Under the pieces are notes generated by a model, which made no database searches, had not been told where the DNA came from, and saw nothing but the letters and a program-made list of their open reading frames with translations. A stretch of DNA of 64,000 nucleotides from Cobetia amphilecti (lineage in GTDB: Bacteria; Pseudomonadota; Gammaproteobacteria; Pseudomonadales; Halomonadaceae): assembly GCF_020217465.1 (NCBI RefSeq), contig NZ_CP084115.1:1426001-1490000 (forward strand), read 5' to 3'. The position numbers and the translations under genes were made by a program. This document shows positions 30,010-38,480 of this stretch, one piece after another; the first letter of the stretch is position 1, and each line of letters starts with the position of its first letter.

Positions 30010-30402
30010 GATCGTAATTCCTTACTGATGATATTGCCGGGAGTTACCCGATAAACGTGGGTAAAACAAGGAGGATATACACCAGGTACCGAAGTGCTTC
30101 GATCACGACTGACGATATTCGACTTGCTAACCAACGAGAGCAATACTGCGCTGCTCGGGCGGTAAGGTCAAATGAAATATCAAAAACTTATCCTTTTGCC
30201 TAATAATCGTGCGCAGAATTCGCCCGCAAAGCCGTGCCAATAGTGCTGAGAATTTCGCCACACCGAGGGCAAGGAGTCCGCTTGTTTTTTATCCCGTTAT
30301 CTTGGTGTGAGCGATGACACCTGTAGGTAAAAGACCATAGTGCGGCTTTTCTTGTATAGGGGGTTGAATGGCGCAAAGCCCCGTATGGCGGGCGATGGAC
30401 AC
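30010..30402 (-). promoter_or_regulatory. Leader and promoter region of the cold-shock gene
   Basis: 393 bp without a gene. The segment 30144-30200 is AT-rich on the minus strand (GATATTTCATTTG region) and probably holds the promoter, leaving a 5' UTR of more than 100 nt. No exact boxes are claimed. Confidence 0.4.
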
Positions 30403-30435
30403 AAAAAAGCCGGCAGCGATGGCAGCGCTGCCGGC
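30403..30435 (-). terminator. Terminator of the scoAB operon
   Basis: On the minus strand GCCGGCAGCG and CGCTGCCGGC form a 10-bp stem followed by six U. It lies about 210 bp after the scoB stop; the gap between holds no gene that I can support. Confidence 0.85.
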
Positions 30436-30645
30436 GGATGGCGTCGAAGCCATCAAGGCTCTCGGAGAGAGGATGTGATGCGCCCATCACATCATGAGAG
30501 ATTTTCCTCAAAAGAGTCGGCAAAAATCCGTGGGATGCCGGGGCCGTGTTTTGCCACCCTCGAGCGAAATTGTTTCATGAGTCAAAAGTGGCTCGAAGGT
30601 CAAAAGCGGCGCGAGGGTGGCCAGTGCCCGGGGGCAGAAGGTGCC

Positions 30646-31308
30646 TCAGGCGTCCAGCTGCATTTCCGGCACGTGTTCGGGGACGACCAGTTTGCCTGCG
30701 GTCAGGCGCTCGATTTCCTCGACGCTCACGCCTGGCGCGCGCTCCAGCAGGTGGAAGGCACCATCCTTGATCTCGAGGAAGGCGAGGTCCGTCAGCACGC
30801 GACGGATGCAGCCGGCACCGGTCAGCGGCAGTTCGCACTGGCTGAGCAGCTTGGATTCGCCGTGCTTGGAGGCGTGGGTCATGGTGCAGATGATGTTCTC
30901 GGCACCGGCGACCAGGTCCATGGCGCCGCCCATGCCCTTGACCAGCTTGTTGGGGATCATCCAGCTGGCGATGTTGCCGTTCACGTCGACCTCGAAGGCG
31001 CCGAGCACCGTGAGGTCGACGTGGCCGCCACGGATCATGGCGAAGGATTCGGCCGAATCGAAGATGGCGGCGCCATCGATGGCGGTCACGGTTTCCTTGC
31101 CGGCGTTGATCATGTCGGCGTCGACTTCGTCTTCATAGGGGTAGCGACCCATGCCGAGCAGGCCATTTTCGGACTGCAGCATCACCTCGATACCGTCGGG
31201 GATATAGTTGGCCACCAGTGTCGGGATGCCGATTCCCAGATTGACGTAGGAGCCGTCCTGGATTTCCTGAGCCACTCGCTGGGCCATCTGTTCGCGTGTC
31301 AAAGCCAT
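30646..31308 (-). CDS. scoB: 3-oxoacid CoA-transferase subunit B
   Basis: 220 residues. The catalytic glutamate motif SENGLLGMG is present, as are GSYVNLGIGIPTLV at the start and GGAMDLVAGA in the middle. With subunit A it moves CoA from succinyl-CoA (or acetyl-CoA) to acetoacetate-type acids, allowing ketone-body or short-chain acid use. ATG 31308 has AAGGAAA upstream; an 11-residue longer frame has none. It lies 127 bp after scoA on the same strand. Donor specificity (ScoB versus AtoA) is not decided by what I can see. Confidence 0.92.
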   Translation of the reverse strand: MALTREQMAQRVAQEIQDGSYVNLGIGIPTLVANYIPDGIEVMLQSENGLLGMGRYPYEDEVDADMINAGKETVTAIDGAAIFDSAESFAMIRGGHVDLTVLGAFEVDVNGNIASWMIPNKLVKGMGGAMDLVAGAENIICTMTHASKHGESKLLSQCELPLTGAGCIRRVLTDLAFLEIKDGAFHLLERAPGVSVEEIERLTAGKLVVPEHVPEMQLDA

Positions 31309-31435
31309 GATTGTTTCCTTGTCTTGGGTGCCATCAACCATGAGGCACTGTGCCGTGTCGTGAAGGCGGTCGAGAAAGTTCGCCGTGGGGCCTGTCGCCC
31401 TGATGGCGGCGATTCATGCCGGCGGAGCCCTGGGC

Positions 31436-32137
31436 TCAACGCGAGCGGACGGTGCGTTTCTCGATGCGCTTCTCGAAGTTGCCCTTGATGACGCGATCCA
31501 CATAGATGCCGGGCGTGTGGATGTCGGCGGGGTCCAGTTCCCCCGGCTCGACCAGCTCTTCGACTTCGACCACGGTGATCTTGCCGGCGGTGGCGGCCAG
31601 CGGGTTGAAGTTGCGCGCGGTATGGCGGTAGACGACGTTGCCGTAGCGGTCCGCCTTCCAGGCCTTGACGATGGCGAAGTCGCCCTTGATGGACTCTTCC
31701 AGGATGTAGGGGCGGCCATCGAACTCGCGCACTTCCTTGCCTTCGCCGATCGGTGTGCCGTAACCGGTGGCGGTGAAGAAGGCGGGGATACCGGCGCCGG
31801 CAGCACGCATCTTCTCGGCCAGCGTGCCCTGGGGAGTGAGGATCACTTCCAGATCGCCGTCGAGCAGCTGCTTCTCGAACAGCGCATTCTCGCCGACGTA
31901 GGAGGCAATCATGGTCTTGATCTGACGGTCTTCCAGCAGGATACCGAGCCCGAAGCCATCGACGCCGCAGTTGTTGGATACCACGGTGAGGTCCTTGGCG
32001 CCGAGGCGCTTGATCTCTGCAATCAGGTTCTCCGGGATACCACACAGGCCGAAGCCACCGGCGATTACCGTCATGCCATCTTCGAGGCCTGCCATGGCCT
32101 CCGCGTAGCTGGTTACCACCTTGTTGAATCCTGCCAT
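31436..32137 (-). CDS. scoA: 3-oxoacid CoA-transferase subunit A
   Basis: 233 residues. The CoA-binding motif [13 protein letters not shown] is clear, with [11 protein letters not shown] following. It forms the heteromer with the downstream scoB product. CAAGGAG stands 6 nt before the ATG. A LysR-type gene is divergent, and an AT-rich promoter region with TTGAT repeats lies between. Likely induced by the acid substrate through that regulator. Confidence 0.93.
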   Translation of the reverse strand: MAGFNKVVTSYAEAMAGLEDGMTVIAGGFGLCGIPENLIAEIKRLGAKDLTVVSNNCGVDGFGLGILLEDRQIKTMIASYVGENALFEKQLLDGDLEVILTPQGTLAEKMRAAGAGIPAFFTATGYGTPIGEGKEVREFDGRPYILEESIKGDFAIVKAWKADRYGNVVYRHTARNFNPLAATAGKITVVEVEELVEPGELDPADIHTPGIYVDRVIKGNFEKRIEKRTVRSR

Positions 32138-32522
32138 GCGAATCTCCTTGAGTATCCAAGCTGTTGTTGTCGGGATGTCTTCATCATTGCCGACAATCCT
32201 GAGTCTGTATATATTTAATAAGTTTGTTTTTTCTATCCATTGATCAGTTTTTGATAAGAATAGATCTGCTGTTTATCGAACCTGCTCGCGAGGAAAAAGC
32301 CTGCCAAACCCCATACTGGCGCGGCTGACGCGGTAGCGGGGCGGAATGGCCTGAGCTGAGCGGTCAGTCATGTGAGAGCTTCGTGGCTGTCATCTATGAC
32401 CAATGGCCTAGATGCCCTGCAAGCCTGACCTGCGAGCGCCTGCTCTGCGAGCAACAGACGACGAACTGCGCTACATCACCTCTTGTGACATCTCTTGAAA
32501 CAACCCCGGGACAGGACACGAC
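32138..32522. promoter_or_regulatory. scoAB-lysR intergenic region with TTGAT direct repeat
   Basis: 385 bp. An AT-rich block at 32200-32290 stands out against the GC-rich background. TTGATCA (32240) and TTGATAA (32251) repeat with an 11-bp period, one helical turn, a plausible LysR operator. The stretch TTAAATATATACAG on the minus strand near 32210 may be the scoA -10 region. Confidence 0.45.
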
Positions 32523-33419
32523 ATGACTCTCAAACAGCTGAAGGCCTTCGTGGCCGTGGCGCGCACGCTGTCCTTCGCCGAGGCGGGCACGCTGGTACAT
32601 CTCTCGCAGCCGGCCCTGTCGTTGGCGGTCAAGAATCTGGAGGAGTCGCTGGGCGGGCGCCTGTTTCAGCGCTCGACCCGACAGGTCAGCCTGACGCCGG
32701 AGGGGCGCGCCTTCTTCCCGCTGGCCAGGCGTCTGCTGTCGGACTGGGAGCATGCCGAGGATGAGATGCGCCAGCGCTTCAGTCTCGGGCGCGGCCGCGT
32801 GGCTCTGGCCGCGATGCCGACCTTCGCCGGCAATCTGCTGCCCGGGGTGCTGGCCGATTTTCGCCGCCAATATCCGGAGATCACCATCGAAGTGAACGAT
32901 GTCATCGCCGAAGAGGTGGTCGAGCGGGTCACCGATGGCCGCGTCGAGCTGGGGATCTGCTTCGACCCCGGCGTGCGGCAGGACCTGGTGTTCGAGCTGC
33001 TGTTCGAGGACCGCTATGTGGCGATCATTCCCCCCGGCCATGCCTTGCTGGCAGAGGCGCCGACCTCCATCGAGTGGTCACGACTGCTCAAGGAAGACTT
33101 CATCACGCTGCAGCGGCCCTCGGGGGTGCGTCGCATGCTCGAGAAGCGCCTCGAGGATGCGGGCATGGCGCTGCATGTCGCCTTCGAGACTCACCAGCTG
33201 GTCACCTGCGGTCGCATGGTGGCGGAAGGTCTGGGCGTCAGCGCGGTGCCGGCGATGAGCGCGGCGCAGATGAGTGCGCTGGGTTGTCAGTGTCTGCCGC
33301 TGACAGGCCCCGAGATTCAGCAGCGGGTCGGGGTGATCCGTCGCGGCCGCCATGAGCTGTCGGTGGCGGTACAGGCGATGCTGGAGACCCTGCGCGCGCG
33401 TTACCCGTCGGCGGATTGA
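32523..33419 (+). CDS. LysR-type regulator divergent from scoAB
   Basis: 298 residues. N-terminal winged HTH (QLKAFVAVARTLSFAEAGTLVHLSQPALS, residues 4-33) and a C-terminal effector domain (about 90-295). Divergent placement from scoAB and the repeats between them argue that it controls that operon, as is usual for LysR proteins. The ligand may be a ketone body or its CoA ester; this is inference. A purine-rich 130-bp stretch follows before the convergent AlkB-like gene, without a clear terminator. Confidence 0.9.
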   Translation: MTLKQLKAFVAVARTLSFAEAGTLVHLSQPALSLAVKNLEESLGGRLFQRSTRQVSLTPEGRAFFPLARRLLSDWEHAEDEMRQRFSLGRGRVALAAMPTFAGNLLPGVLADFRRQYPEITIEVNDVIAEEVVERVTDGRVELGICFDPGVRQDLVFELLFEDRYVAIIPPGHALLAEAPTSIEWSRLLKEDFITLQRPSGVRRMLEKRLEDAGMALHVAFETHQLVTCGRMVAEGLGVSAVPAMSAAQMSALGCQCLPLTGPEIQQRVGVIRRGRHELSVAVQAMLETLRARYPSAD

Positions 33420-33551
33420 GTCCGGGGCGCAGTGACGCTGGAAGGGGCAACAAAAAGGGACAATAAAGCAGGCGTTAGAGCTGGAAGAGAGCAGGAAGAG
33501 GGCAAGAGGAGAGCGAGAAGAGAGAAAGCAGAGTGCACAAGAAAGATGACC

Positions 33552-34361
33552 TCAGCGCGAGGGCGTCAGCAACTGGCGGTAGGTCAGGCTGATGCGTAGC
33601 CCCTCCAGCTTGCGCGGCGGCAGCGCATGATGGAGGCGGTCCTGACAACCACGGCCCATCACCAGCAGCGAGCCGTGCGGCAGCCACAGATTGAACGCCG
33701 GCGTGTCGGCATAGGGGCTGCGCGGATGGCCCTTGAAGCGCAGGGGGCGCTCTCGTCCCAGCGAGATGGCGAGCACGATCGGGCGAGTGCCCAGTTCCGG
33801 CTCGTTGTCGCTGTGCCAGCCCATGCGGTCGGCGCCATCGGCGTAGCGATTGGCCAGCAGGCTGTTGAAATGCTCCGGGATCACGGGCTCGTTGCGCCCC
33901 AGGTCATCGCGTTGCGGGCTGAGCTCGTGATTGATGGCATGACGCGACAGCTCGCCCAGCTGCCAGGCGGTCATGTGCCAGGGGTTGGGTTCGAACAGAC
34001 TGCCGGAGTAGCGATAGCGGGCGCCGACATCGCCCATCCACACCTGACGGCGTGGAATCGGGTGCGTCTTGCCATGCACGCTCAGGCTGGGGCGCTGCCA
34101 GTCGAGATCGCCCTCCAGCGTGACGAGGGCCTGATCGGCCTGCAGCGGCGTCAGGGCGCGCGGCTTGAGATACAGCGGATGCAGGGGGTGGCGGTACCAG
34201 CCGTGCGCGAGGTCGAGCCAGTCCTCGGGCAGTTCGCGCGGGCGAGCTGCCAGGGCCGAGCCATCCGCCGCCGCCTGGCGCGCAGCCCCATCAGCCGCGG
34301 ACGTCGAATCAGAGGTCGTGAGGGCGGCGAAGAGGTCGTCGCCAGCAGAAGGAGTCGTCAT
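33552..34361 (-). CDS. AlkB-like Fe(II)/2-oxoglutarate dioxygenase
   Basis: 269 residues. The iron site is seen as WHSDNE (His and Asp) with the distal His in RLHHALPP, and the 2-oxoglutarate arginines in RISLTYR. The order and the GSLLVMGRGCQ segment match the ALKBH2/3-like branch that demethylates alkylated DNA bases. The first 55 residues are a low-complexity Ala/Ser tail. ATG 34361 is chosen; a TTG 12 codons earlier is the alternative, and neither has a good SD. It follows the glycosyltransferase-PAP2 pair on the same strand. Confidence 0.85.
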   Translation of the reverse strand: MTTPSAGDDLFAALTTSDSTSAADGAARQAAADGSALAARPRELPEDWLDLAHGWYRHPLHPLYLKPRALTPLQADQALVTLEGDLDWQRPSLSVHGKTHPIPRRQVWMGDVGARYRYSGSLFEPNPWHMTAWQLGELSRHAINHELSPQRDDLGRNEPVIPEHFNSLLANRYADGADRMGWHSDNEPELGTRPIVLAISLGRERPLRFKGHPRSPYADTPAFNLWLPHGSLLVMGRGCQDRLHHALPPRKLEGLRISLTYRQLLTPSR

Positions 34362-34446
34362 GCGGCGAGAGTGCCAGAGCCGCGTCAGGTTGGGCAAGTG
34401 GCTCTCGATTCGCGCCGACCCCGGGCTGACGCATGACTCGCGAGCA

Positions 34447-34998
34447 TCAGGTCGTCAGCAGCGCCTCGAAGGTCAGGATGGCCACCTCGGCAAGGCCCAG
34501 CCCCAGCAGCGCGCCGGCCAGCACATCACTGACGTAATGCAGGCCAAGGATCACCCGGGAAAGCGCGATCAGCAGTGCCAGCGGTGTGACGAGGATGGCA
34601 AGCTCCGGCAGCTGCTGAGCGGTCAGGCTGGCGAAGAGGGCAGCATGCAGGGTGTGACCGCTGGGAAAGCTGTAGCGGTCCAGCGGCGGCATGGTGCAGT
34701 TGATGGTATTGAAAGTGATGAACGGGCGTTCCCGACACAGCCGTGTCTTGAGCGCGCGGTAGAGCAGTGCCCCGGCACCAGCCGCCAGGCCGAATTCCAG
34801 AAACAGCCAGCCGCCCATGGCATGGTGCAGCGGCAGGCTCAGCGTCAGCAGCGCCCACACCGGCCAGTCACCCAGGCGCGAGACGATACGAAACAGGGTG
34901 AGTATCGGCCGGAACAGCGCCAGGCGCGCGACCTGGCGGCACAGGCGCCACTCCAGAAGGTCCAGTCGCTCAAAGACGGGAAGGCTGCGATCGTGCAT
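34447..34998 (-). CDS. PAP2-family membrane phosphatase
   Basis: 183 residues with about five hydrophobic segments. The three phosphatase motifs are present: KTRLCRERP, the PSGHT loop, and SRVILGLHYVSD with the catalytic His. Such enzymes remove phosphate from phosphatidic acid, PGP or undecaprenyl diphosphate in the inner membrane. Its start lies 29 bp inside the end of the glycosyltransferase gene, so the two are translated together. I infer that it provides diacylglycerol as acceptor for the glycosyltransferase. Confidence 0.9.
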   Translation of the reverse strand: MHDRSLPVFERLDLLEWRLCRQVARLALFRPILTLFRIVSRLGDWPVWALLTLSLPLHHAMGGWLFLEFGLAAGAGALLYRALKTRLCRERPFITFNTINCTMPPLDRYSFPSGHTLHAALFASLTAQQLPELAILVTPLALLIALSRVILGLHYVSDVLAGALLGLGLAEVAILTFEALLTT

Positions 34999-36127
34999 CG
35001 GGCTTCTCCTCGGCGTGACGCAGGCAGGTCAGAAAGCCCTCGGCGATGCGGCTCCAGCCCAATGGTTCGACGCGCACGCGGGCGGCACGTCCCAGTCTGG
35101 CGATGCGGGCCGGCCGCTGGCAGGCCTCCACCGCCTGTTCGATGAAGCGCTCCGGCTGGCTGCAGGGCGCCAGCAGGCCCTGGTGATCATCGCGGATCAC
35201 CTCGGCGGCCGCCGCGTAATCGAAGGCGATCACGGCCAGTCCGCTGGCCATGGCTTCCAGCACCACATTGCCGAAGGTCTCCGACAGTGACGGGAAGACG
35301 AACAGGTCGGCACTGGCGTAATGGGCGGCCAGCGCCTCACCGGTCTGGAAGCCGGCGAAGATCGCCTCGGGCAGGCGCTGCTCCAGACGCTCGCGCAGCG
35401 GGCCGTCTCCGACCAGCACCAGGGCGAGGTCCGGTTGCACGGCCAGCATGGCCTCATAGGTGCGGATCAGCAGCTCGATGTTCTTCTCGGCGGCCAGGCG
35501 CCCGACGTGCAGCGCGACGGGTTGCTGTGAGCTGACGCCCCATGACTTGCGCAATGCTTCGCTGCGATGACTGGGCGAGAAGCGCTCGCAATCCAGGCCG
35601 CGTCCCACCACCTGCACATGCTCGAAGCCTTGCTGCATCAGGCTGTCTGCCTGGGTGCGGGTCGGTACCAGCGTCATGTTGGCGGCGTTGTGGAAGCGGC
35701 GCAGGCCGCGCCGTACCAGCGGGCGTAGCGCCTTGAGCCGGTAGTGGGTGCTGTATTGATCGAAATTGGTATGGAAGCCCGCGACCACCGGCAGGCCCAG
35801 ACGGCGGGCGACCATCAGCGCGCTGATGCCCAGCGGGCCTTCGGTGGCGATATAGACGACGGAGGGGCGATGCTCGCGCCACATGCGCATCAGGCGCTGC
35901 GGCGCCGGCACGCCGACCTGCACGGTGTCATATCCGGGCAGGCGGAAGCCGCGTACCTGAAGCTCCTGCTGGACACGCGGCTCCAGGCTGCCATCTCGGG
36001 TGGCGGGGCGAATGAGTTGGAGCTCACAGCCGCGTGCGATGAGTTGATCGCACAGATGACTCAAGGTATGAGCCACGCCATTGATCTCCGGATGCCAGGT
36101 TTCACTGACGAAGGCAATGCGCTCCAT
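34970..36127 (-). CDS. GT4-family glycosyltransferase (glycolipid type)
   Basis: 385 residues, GT-B fold. Seen: the N-terminal SETWHPEINGVAHTL, the acceptor-side GFHTNFDQYSTHY, the donor site VGRLAAEKNIELLI, and the E-x7-E motif in SETFGNVVLEAMASG. This pattern is found in enzymes that glycosylate diacylglycerol or phosphatidylinositol-type lipids. A Pho-box-like repeat upstream and the overlapping PAP2 gene suggest a role in replacing phospholipids with glycolipids when phosphate is scarce. The nucleotide sugar is not known. Confidence 0.88.
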   Translation of the reverse strand: MERIAFVSETWHPEINGVAHTLSHLCDQLIARGCELQLIRPATRDGSLEPRVQQELQVRGFRLPGYDTVQVGVPAPQRLMRMWREHRPSVVYIATEGPLGISALMVARRLGLPVVAGFHTNFDQYSTHYRLKALRPLVRRGLRRFHNAANMTLVPTRTQADSLMQQGFEHVQVVGRGLDCERFSPSHRSEALRKSWGVSSQQPVALHVGRLAAEKNIELLIRTYEAMLAVQPDLALVLVGDGPLRERLEQRLPEAIFAGFQTGEALAAHYASADLFVFPSLSETFGNVVLEAMASGLAVIAFDYAAAAEVIRDDHQGLLAPCSQPERFIEQAVEACQRPARIARLGRAARVRVEPLGWSRIAEGFLTCLRHAEEKPDARSQPSRL

Positions 36128-36193
36128 GACGTCTCCCTAGATGACTATTGTGGTCATTATCGAGAGAGGGAGTGACGGCGGCATAACAAGCAG

Positions 36194-36211
36194 GTGACGA
36201 AGCGATGACAC
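36194..36211 (-). promoter_or_regulatory. Pho-box-like direct repeat upstream of the glycosyltransferase gene
   Basis: Read on the minus strand: GTGTCAT-CGCT-TCGTCAC. Two 7-mers with 4-nt spacing match CTGTCAT at 6/7 and 5/7, with TTATGC about 7 nt downstream as a possible -10. It sits about 67-84 nt before the start. A separate palindrome ATGAC-N7-GTCAT lies at 36141-36157. Confidence 0.35.
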
Positions 36212-36363
36212 ACCCTCAACCCCTCACAACTCAGAGGTATGAGGGTTGTCTCATGAATCGTCAAGCAAGGACGACAGTCACCGGCGTGGCACCGGCGCTG
36301 TCGTCATCTGGCGGGGATTGGAGGTGGCGCCATGTCGGGCTGGCGCCGTGAAGCAACGCTGGT

Positions 36364-37317
36364 TCAGCGCTTCTCGAGAATCTCGCGCGGGTCGATCGGC
36401 TTGCCGCCGTGGCGCACATCGAACAGCAATTCATGCTGACCGTTGTTGCCGCGTGCGACGCGACAAAGCGGCGTGCCCGGAGTGACCTGCTGACCCACCT
36501 TGACCAGAATCTCGCCGCATTGGGCCAGCACGCTCTGCAGGTTGCCGGAGTGGTGCAGGATGACCACGTTGCCCAGTTGGCGCATGGAGTCGGCGAAGCG
36601 CACTTCGCCCCGCGCCGGTGCACTGGCGATGCCGCTGGCGGCGGTACGAATCTGCATGGGCGCCAGCTGGCCATTGCCGTTGGTGCCGAATTCACGCGTC
36701 ACGCTGCCGGCGGCAGGCCAGCGCCATGACTGGCCCGGCTTCTGCAGCGGGCCGGGGTCCGGGCGGGCGACCAGGCTGCCACCGCTGGCGCGCGCGGCCG
36801 GGGCGCTGCGGCTCGGGCCACCGTTAAGCGGCACCGAGATCAGCATGCCGACATCGAGATCATTGGGGTCCTTGCCGGGGTTGGCGGCCTGAATGCGCTG
36901 CGGGCTGGCACCGAAATAGCGACCGACCTTGGAGTAGGTATCGCCGGGGCGCAGCTGATAGCGATACGGGCCGCCGGAGGGCGCCCGCTCACGCGCGGTG
37001 GGCACCAGGATGCGCTGACCGACCTTGAGGTCACGAATCTTGACGCCCGGATTGAAGCGCGTGAGGCGCAGCAGGGGAATGTCGGCATCGCGTGCGATCT
37101 GCCCCAGGGTATCGCCCTTCTGGATGGTGACCCACTGGCCGGCCGGCGAGCCGGAATAGCTGCCGGTCGCGCAGCCGCTCAGCCACAGGCCGAGACAGAT
37201 CAGCGCCAGCCAGCGCAGCGCGACGCCAACACGCTGCAGAAGTGGACGGTTCACGTCAGGTTCGGCCTGCGCTCGTGCCGAGAAGTCCGCGGCATTCAGG
37301 CCGTATTCAGTGTTCAT
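36364..37317 (-). CDS. Lipoprotein with two LysM domains and a degenerate LytM (M23) domain, NlpD-like
   Basis: 317 residues. A lipobox LSGC follows a hydrophobic stretch near residue 47. Two LysM repeats (about 60-105 and 115-165) bind peptidoglycan. The C-terminal LytM domain (about 210-317) lacks the zinc-site HxH (it has SVLAQCG where enzymes read YAHL-type sequence), as in EnvC/NlpD activators of amidases. I therefore expect an outer-membrane lipoprotein that stimulates septal wall splitting, not a peptidase. ATG 37317 has AGGGA upstream and overlaps the end of the acyltransferase gene by 11 bp. Confidence 0.85.
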   Translation of the reverse strand: MNTEYGLNAADFSARAQAEPDVNRPLLQRVGVALRWLALICLGLWLSGCATGSYSGSPAGQWVTIQKGDTLGQIARDADIPLLRLTRFNPGVKIRDLKVGQRILVPTARERAPSGGPYRYQLRPGDTYSKVGRYFGASPQRIQAANPGKDPNDLDVGMLISVPLNGGPSRSAPAARASGGSLVARPDPGPLQKPGQSWRWPAAGSVTREFGTNGNGQLAPMQIRTAASGIASAPARGEVRFADSMRQLGNVVILHHSGNLQSVLAQCGEILVKVGQQVTPGTPLCRVARGNNGQHELLFDVRHGGKPIDPREILEKR

Positions 37318-38209
37318 CAATGTCATTCCCTGCACGTGACAGTCGGGCATCCTTGTCCTTCCAGACCTGATTGAGCCATTGCTGGAAGCGCTCGCGATAG
37401 GCGGCGTCCGCATGATAGTTGCCGTCCAGCATCCAGGGCTCCAAGGGCCGCTGAGTGATGACGAGCGTGATGTCGCCCCCGTGACCGCACAGGAACTGCC
37501 AGAAACTGGCATCGGCATGTCGGTAATCGAGGGTGGCATCCAGAATACCGGAAAGTCGATCGCCAAGCGTGTTGATCACCTGGGCACTGCCGCCGGCACG
37601 CGGCTTGAGCAGGTGCTGGAAAGGGCTTTGCTGCTGGTTGTGCTTGGCGGGCGTGAAGCGAGTGCCTTCCACGAAGTTGAAGATCGCCATCGGCGCCTGG
37701 CGTGAGCGCTCGCACATGCGTCGCGTCGCTTCGCGATCACGCTCGGCGAGCCGCGGATTGCTGGCCAGTTTCTGCTGGCTGTAACGGCGCATGAACGGGA
37801 ATTCCAACGCCCACCAGGCAAGGCCGATCACCGGTACCCAGATGAGCTCCTGCTTGAGGAAGAACTTGGGCATCGGCGTACGACGGTGCAGGGCGTACTG
37901 GAGAACGAAGATGTCAGTCCAGCTGCGATGATTGGCGATCACCAGCCACCAGCGACGTCGGGCAGACCCATCGCGTAGCGATGGCGGCACGTGGATGTCC
38001 CAGCGCGGACGCAGCACATGGCGAATCCACAGGTTGTTGGTGCCGATCCAGCCCATGGCGAGGCGGTTGAGCCCCTCCAACATGTGCAACTGCAGGCGGC
38101 GCGATGGCGTGATCAGCTTGAGTGCGGCCAGCAGGTAAAGCGGCAGCGCCCAGCACAGGGTATTGATGATCAGAAAGACAAGGCTGATGACACCTCTGAT
38201 ACTCGACAT
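37307..38209 (-). CDS. Membrane acyltransferase (YihG/PlsC-like)
   Basis: 300 residues. One strong N-terminal membrane segment (about 5-30), then the acyltransferase motifs NHRSWTD (catalytic His/Asp) and FVEGTRF. It resembles E. coli YihG/YihF-type 1-acylglycerol-3-phosphate acyltransferases. AAGGAG stands 6 nt before ATG 38209; the longer frame to 38338 has no site. The overlapping downstream LysM lipoprotein gene suggests a cell-envelope operon. Confidence 0.88.
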   Translation of the reverse strand: MSSIRGVISLVFLIINTLCWALPLYLLAALKLITPSRRLQLHMLEGLNRLAMGWIGTNNLWIRHVLRPRWDIHVPPSLRDGSARRRWWLVIANHRSWTDIFVLQYALHRRTPMPKFFLKQELIWVPVIGLAWWALEFPFMRRYSQQKLASNPRLAERDREATRRMCERSRQAPMAIFNFVEGTRFTPAKHNQQQSPFQHLLKPRAGGSAQVINTLGDRLSGILDATLDYRHADASFWQFLCGHGGDITLVITQRPLEPWMLDGNYHADAAYRERFQQWLNQVWKDKDARLSRAGNDIDEH

Positions 38210-38480
38210 GCATGACTCCTTCATCAGGTGGCGCCATCGTAATTCACCCAAGAGTGGATGCCCACCCCGCTTGCGTGGGGGATGGCAACCCTGCGTTGCA
38301 CGAAGCGAACGCCCCTCAGGTCGAATGGCGGGGCGCACGCAGCTGTGATGAGATGCATTGCCGGTCGTGTGACGGGTCGGTGCAAGGGAAAGGTCGTGGC
38401 AGGGTTCACGTTGAAGTCACGCCGGGCACCGTCAATCATCGCCGCCGCTGCGCGACGATATCTCAGGGAGTGAGAGTGGC

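Noticed and set aside
30340-31488. 382-codon plus-strand ORF over scoB
   Set aside because: Mirror of scoB, running through its terminator and the gap to scoA; no ribosome-binding site or domain.
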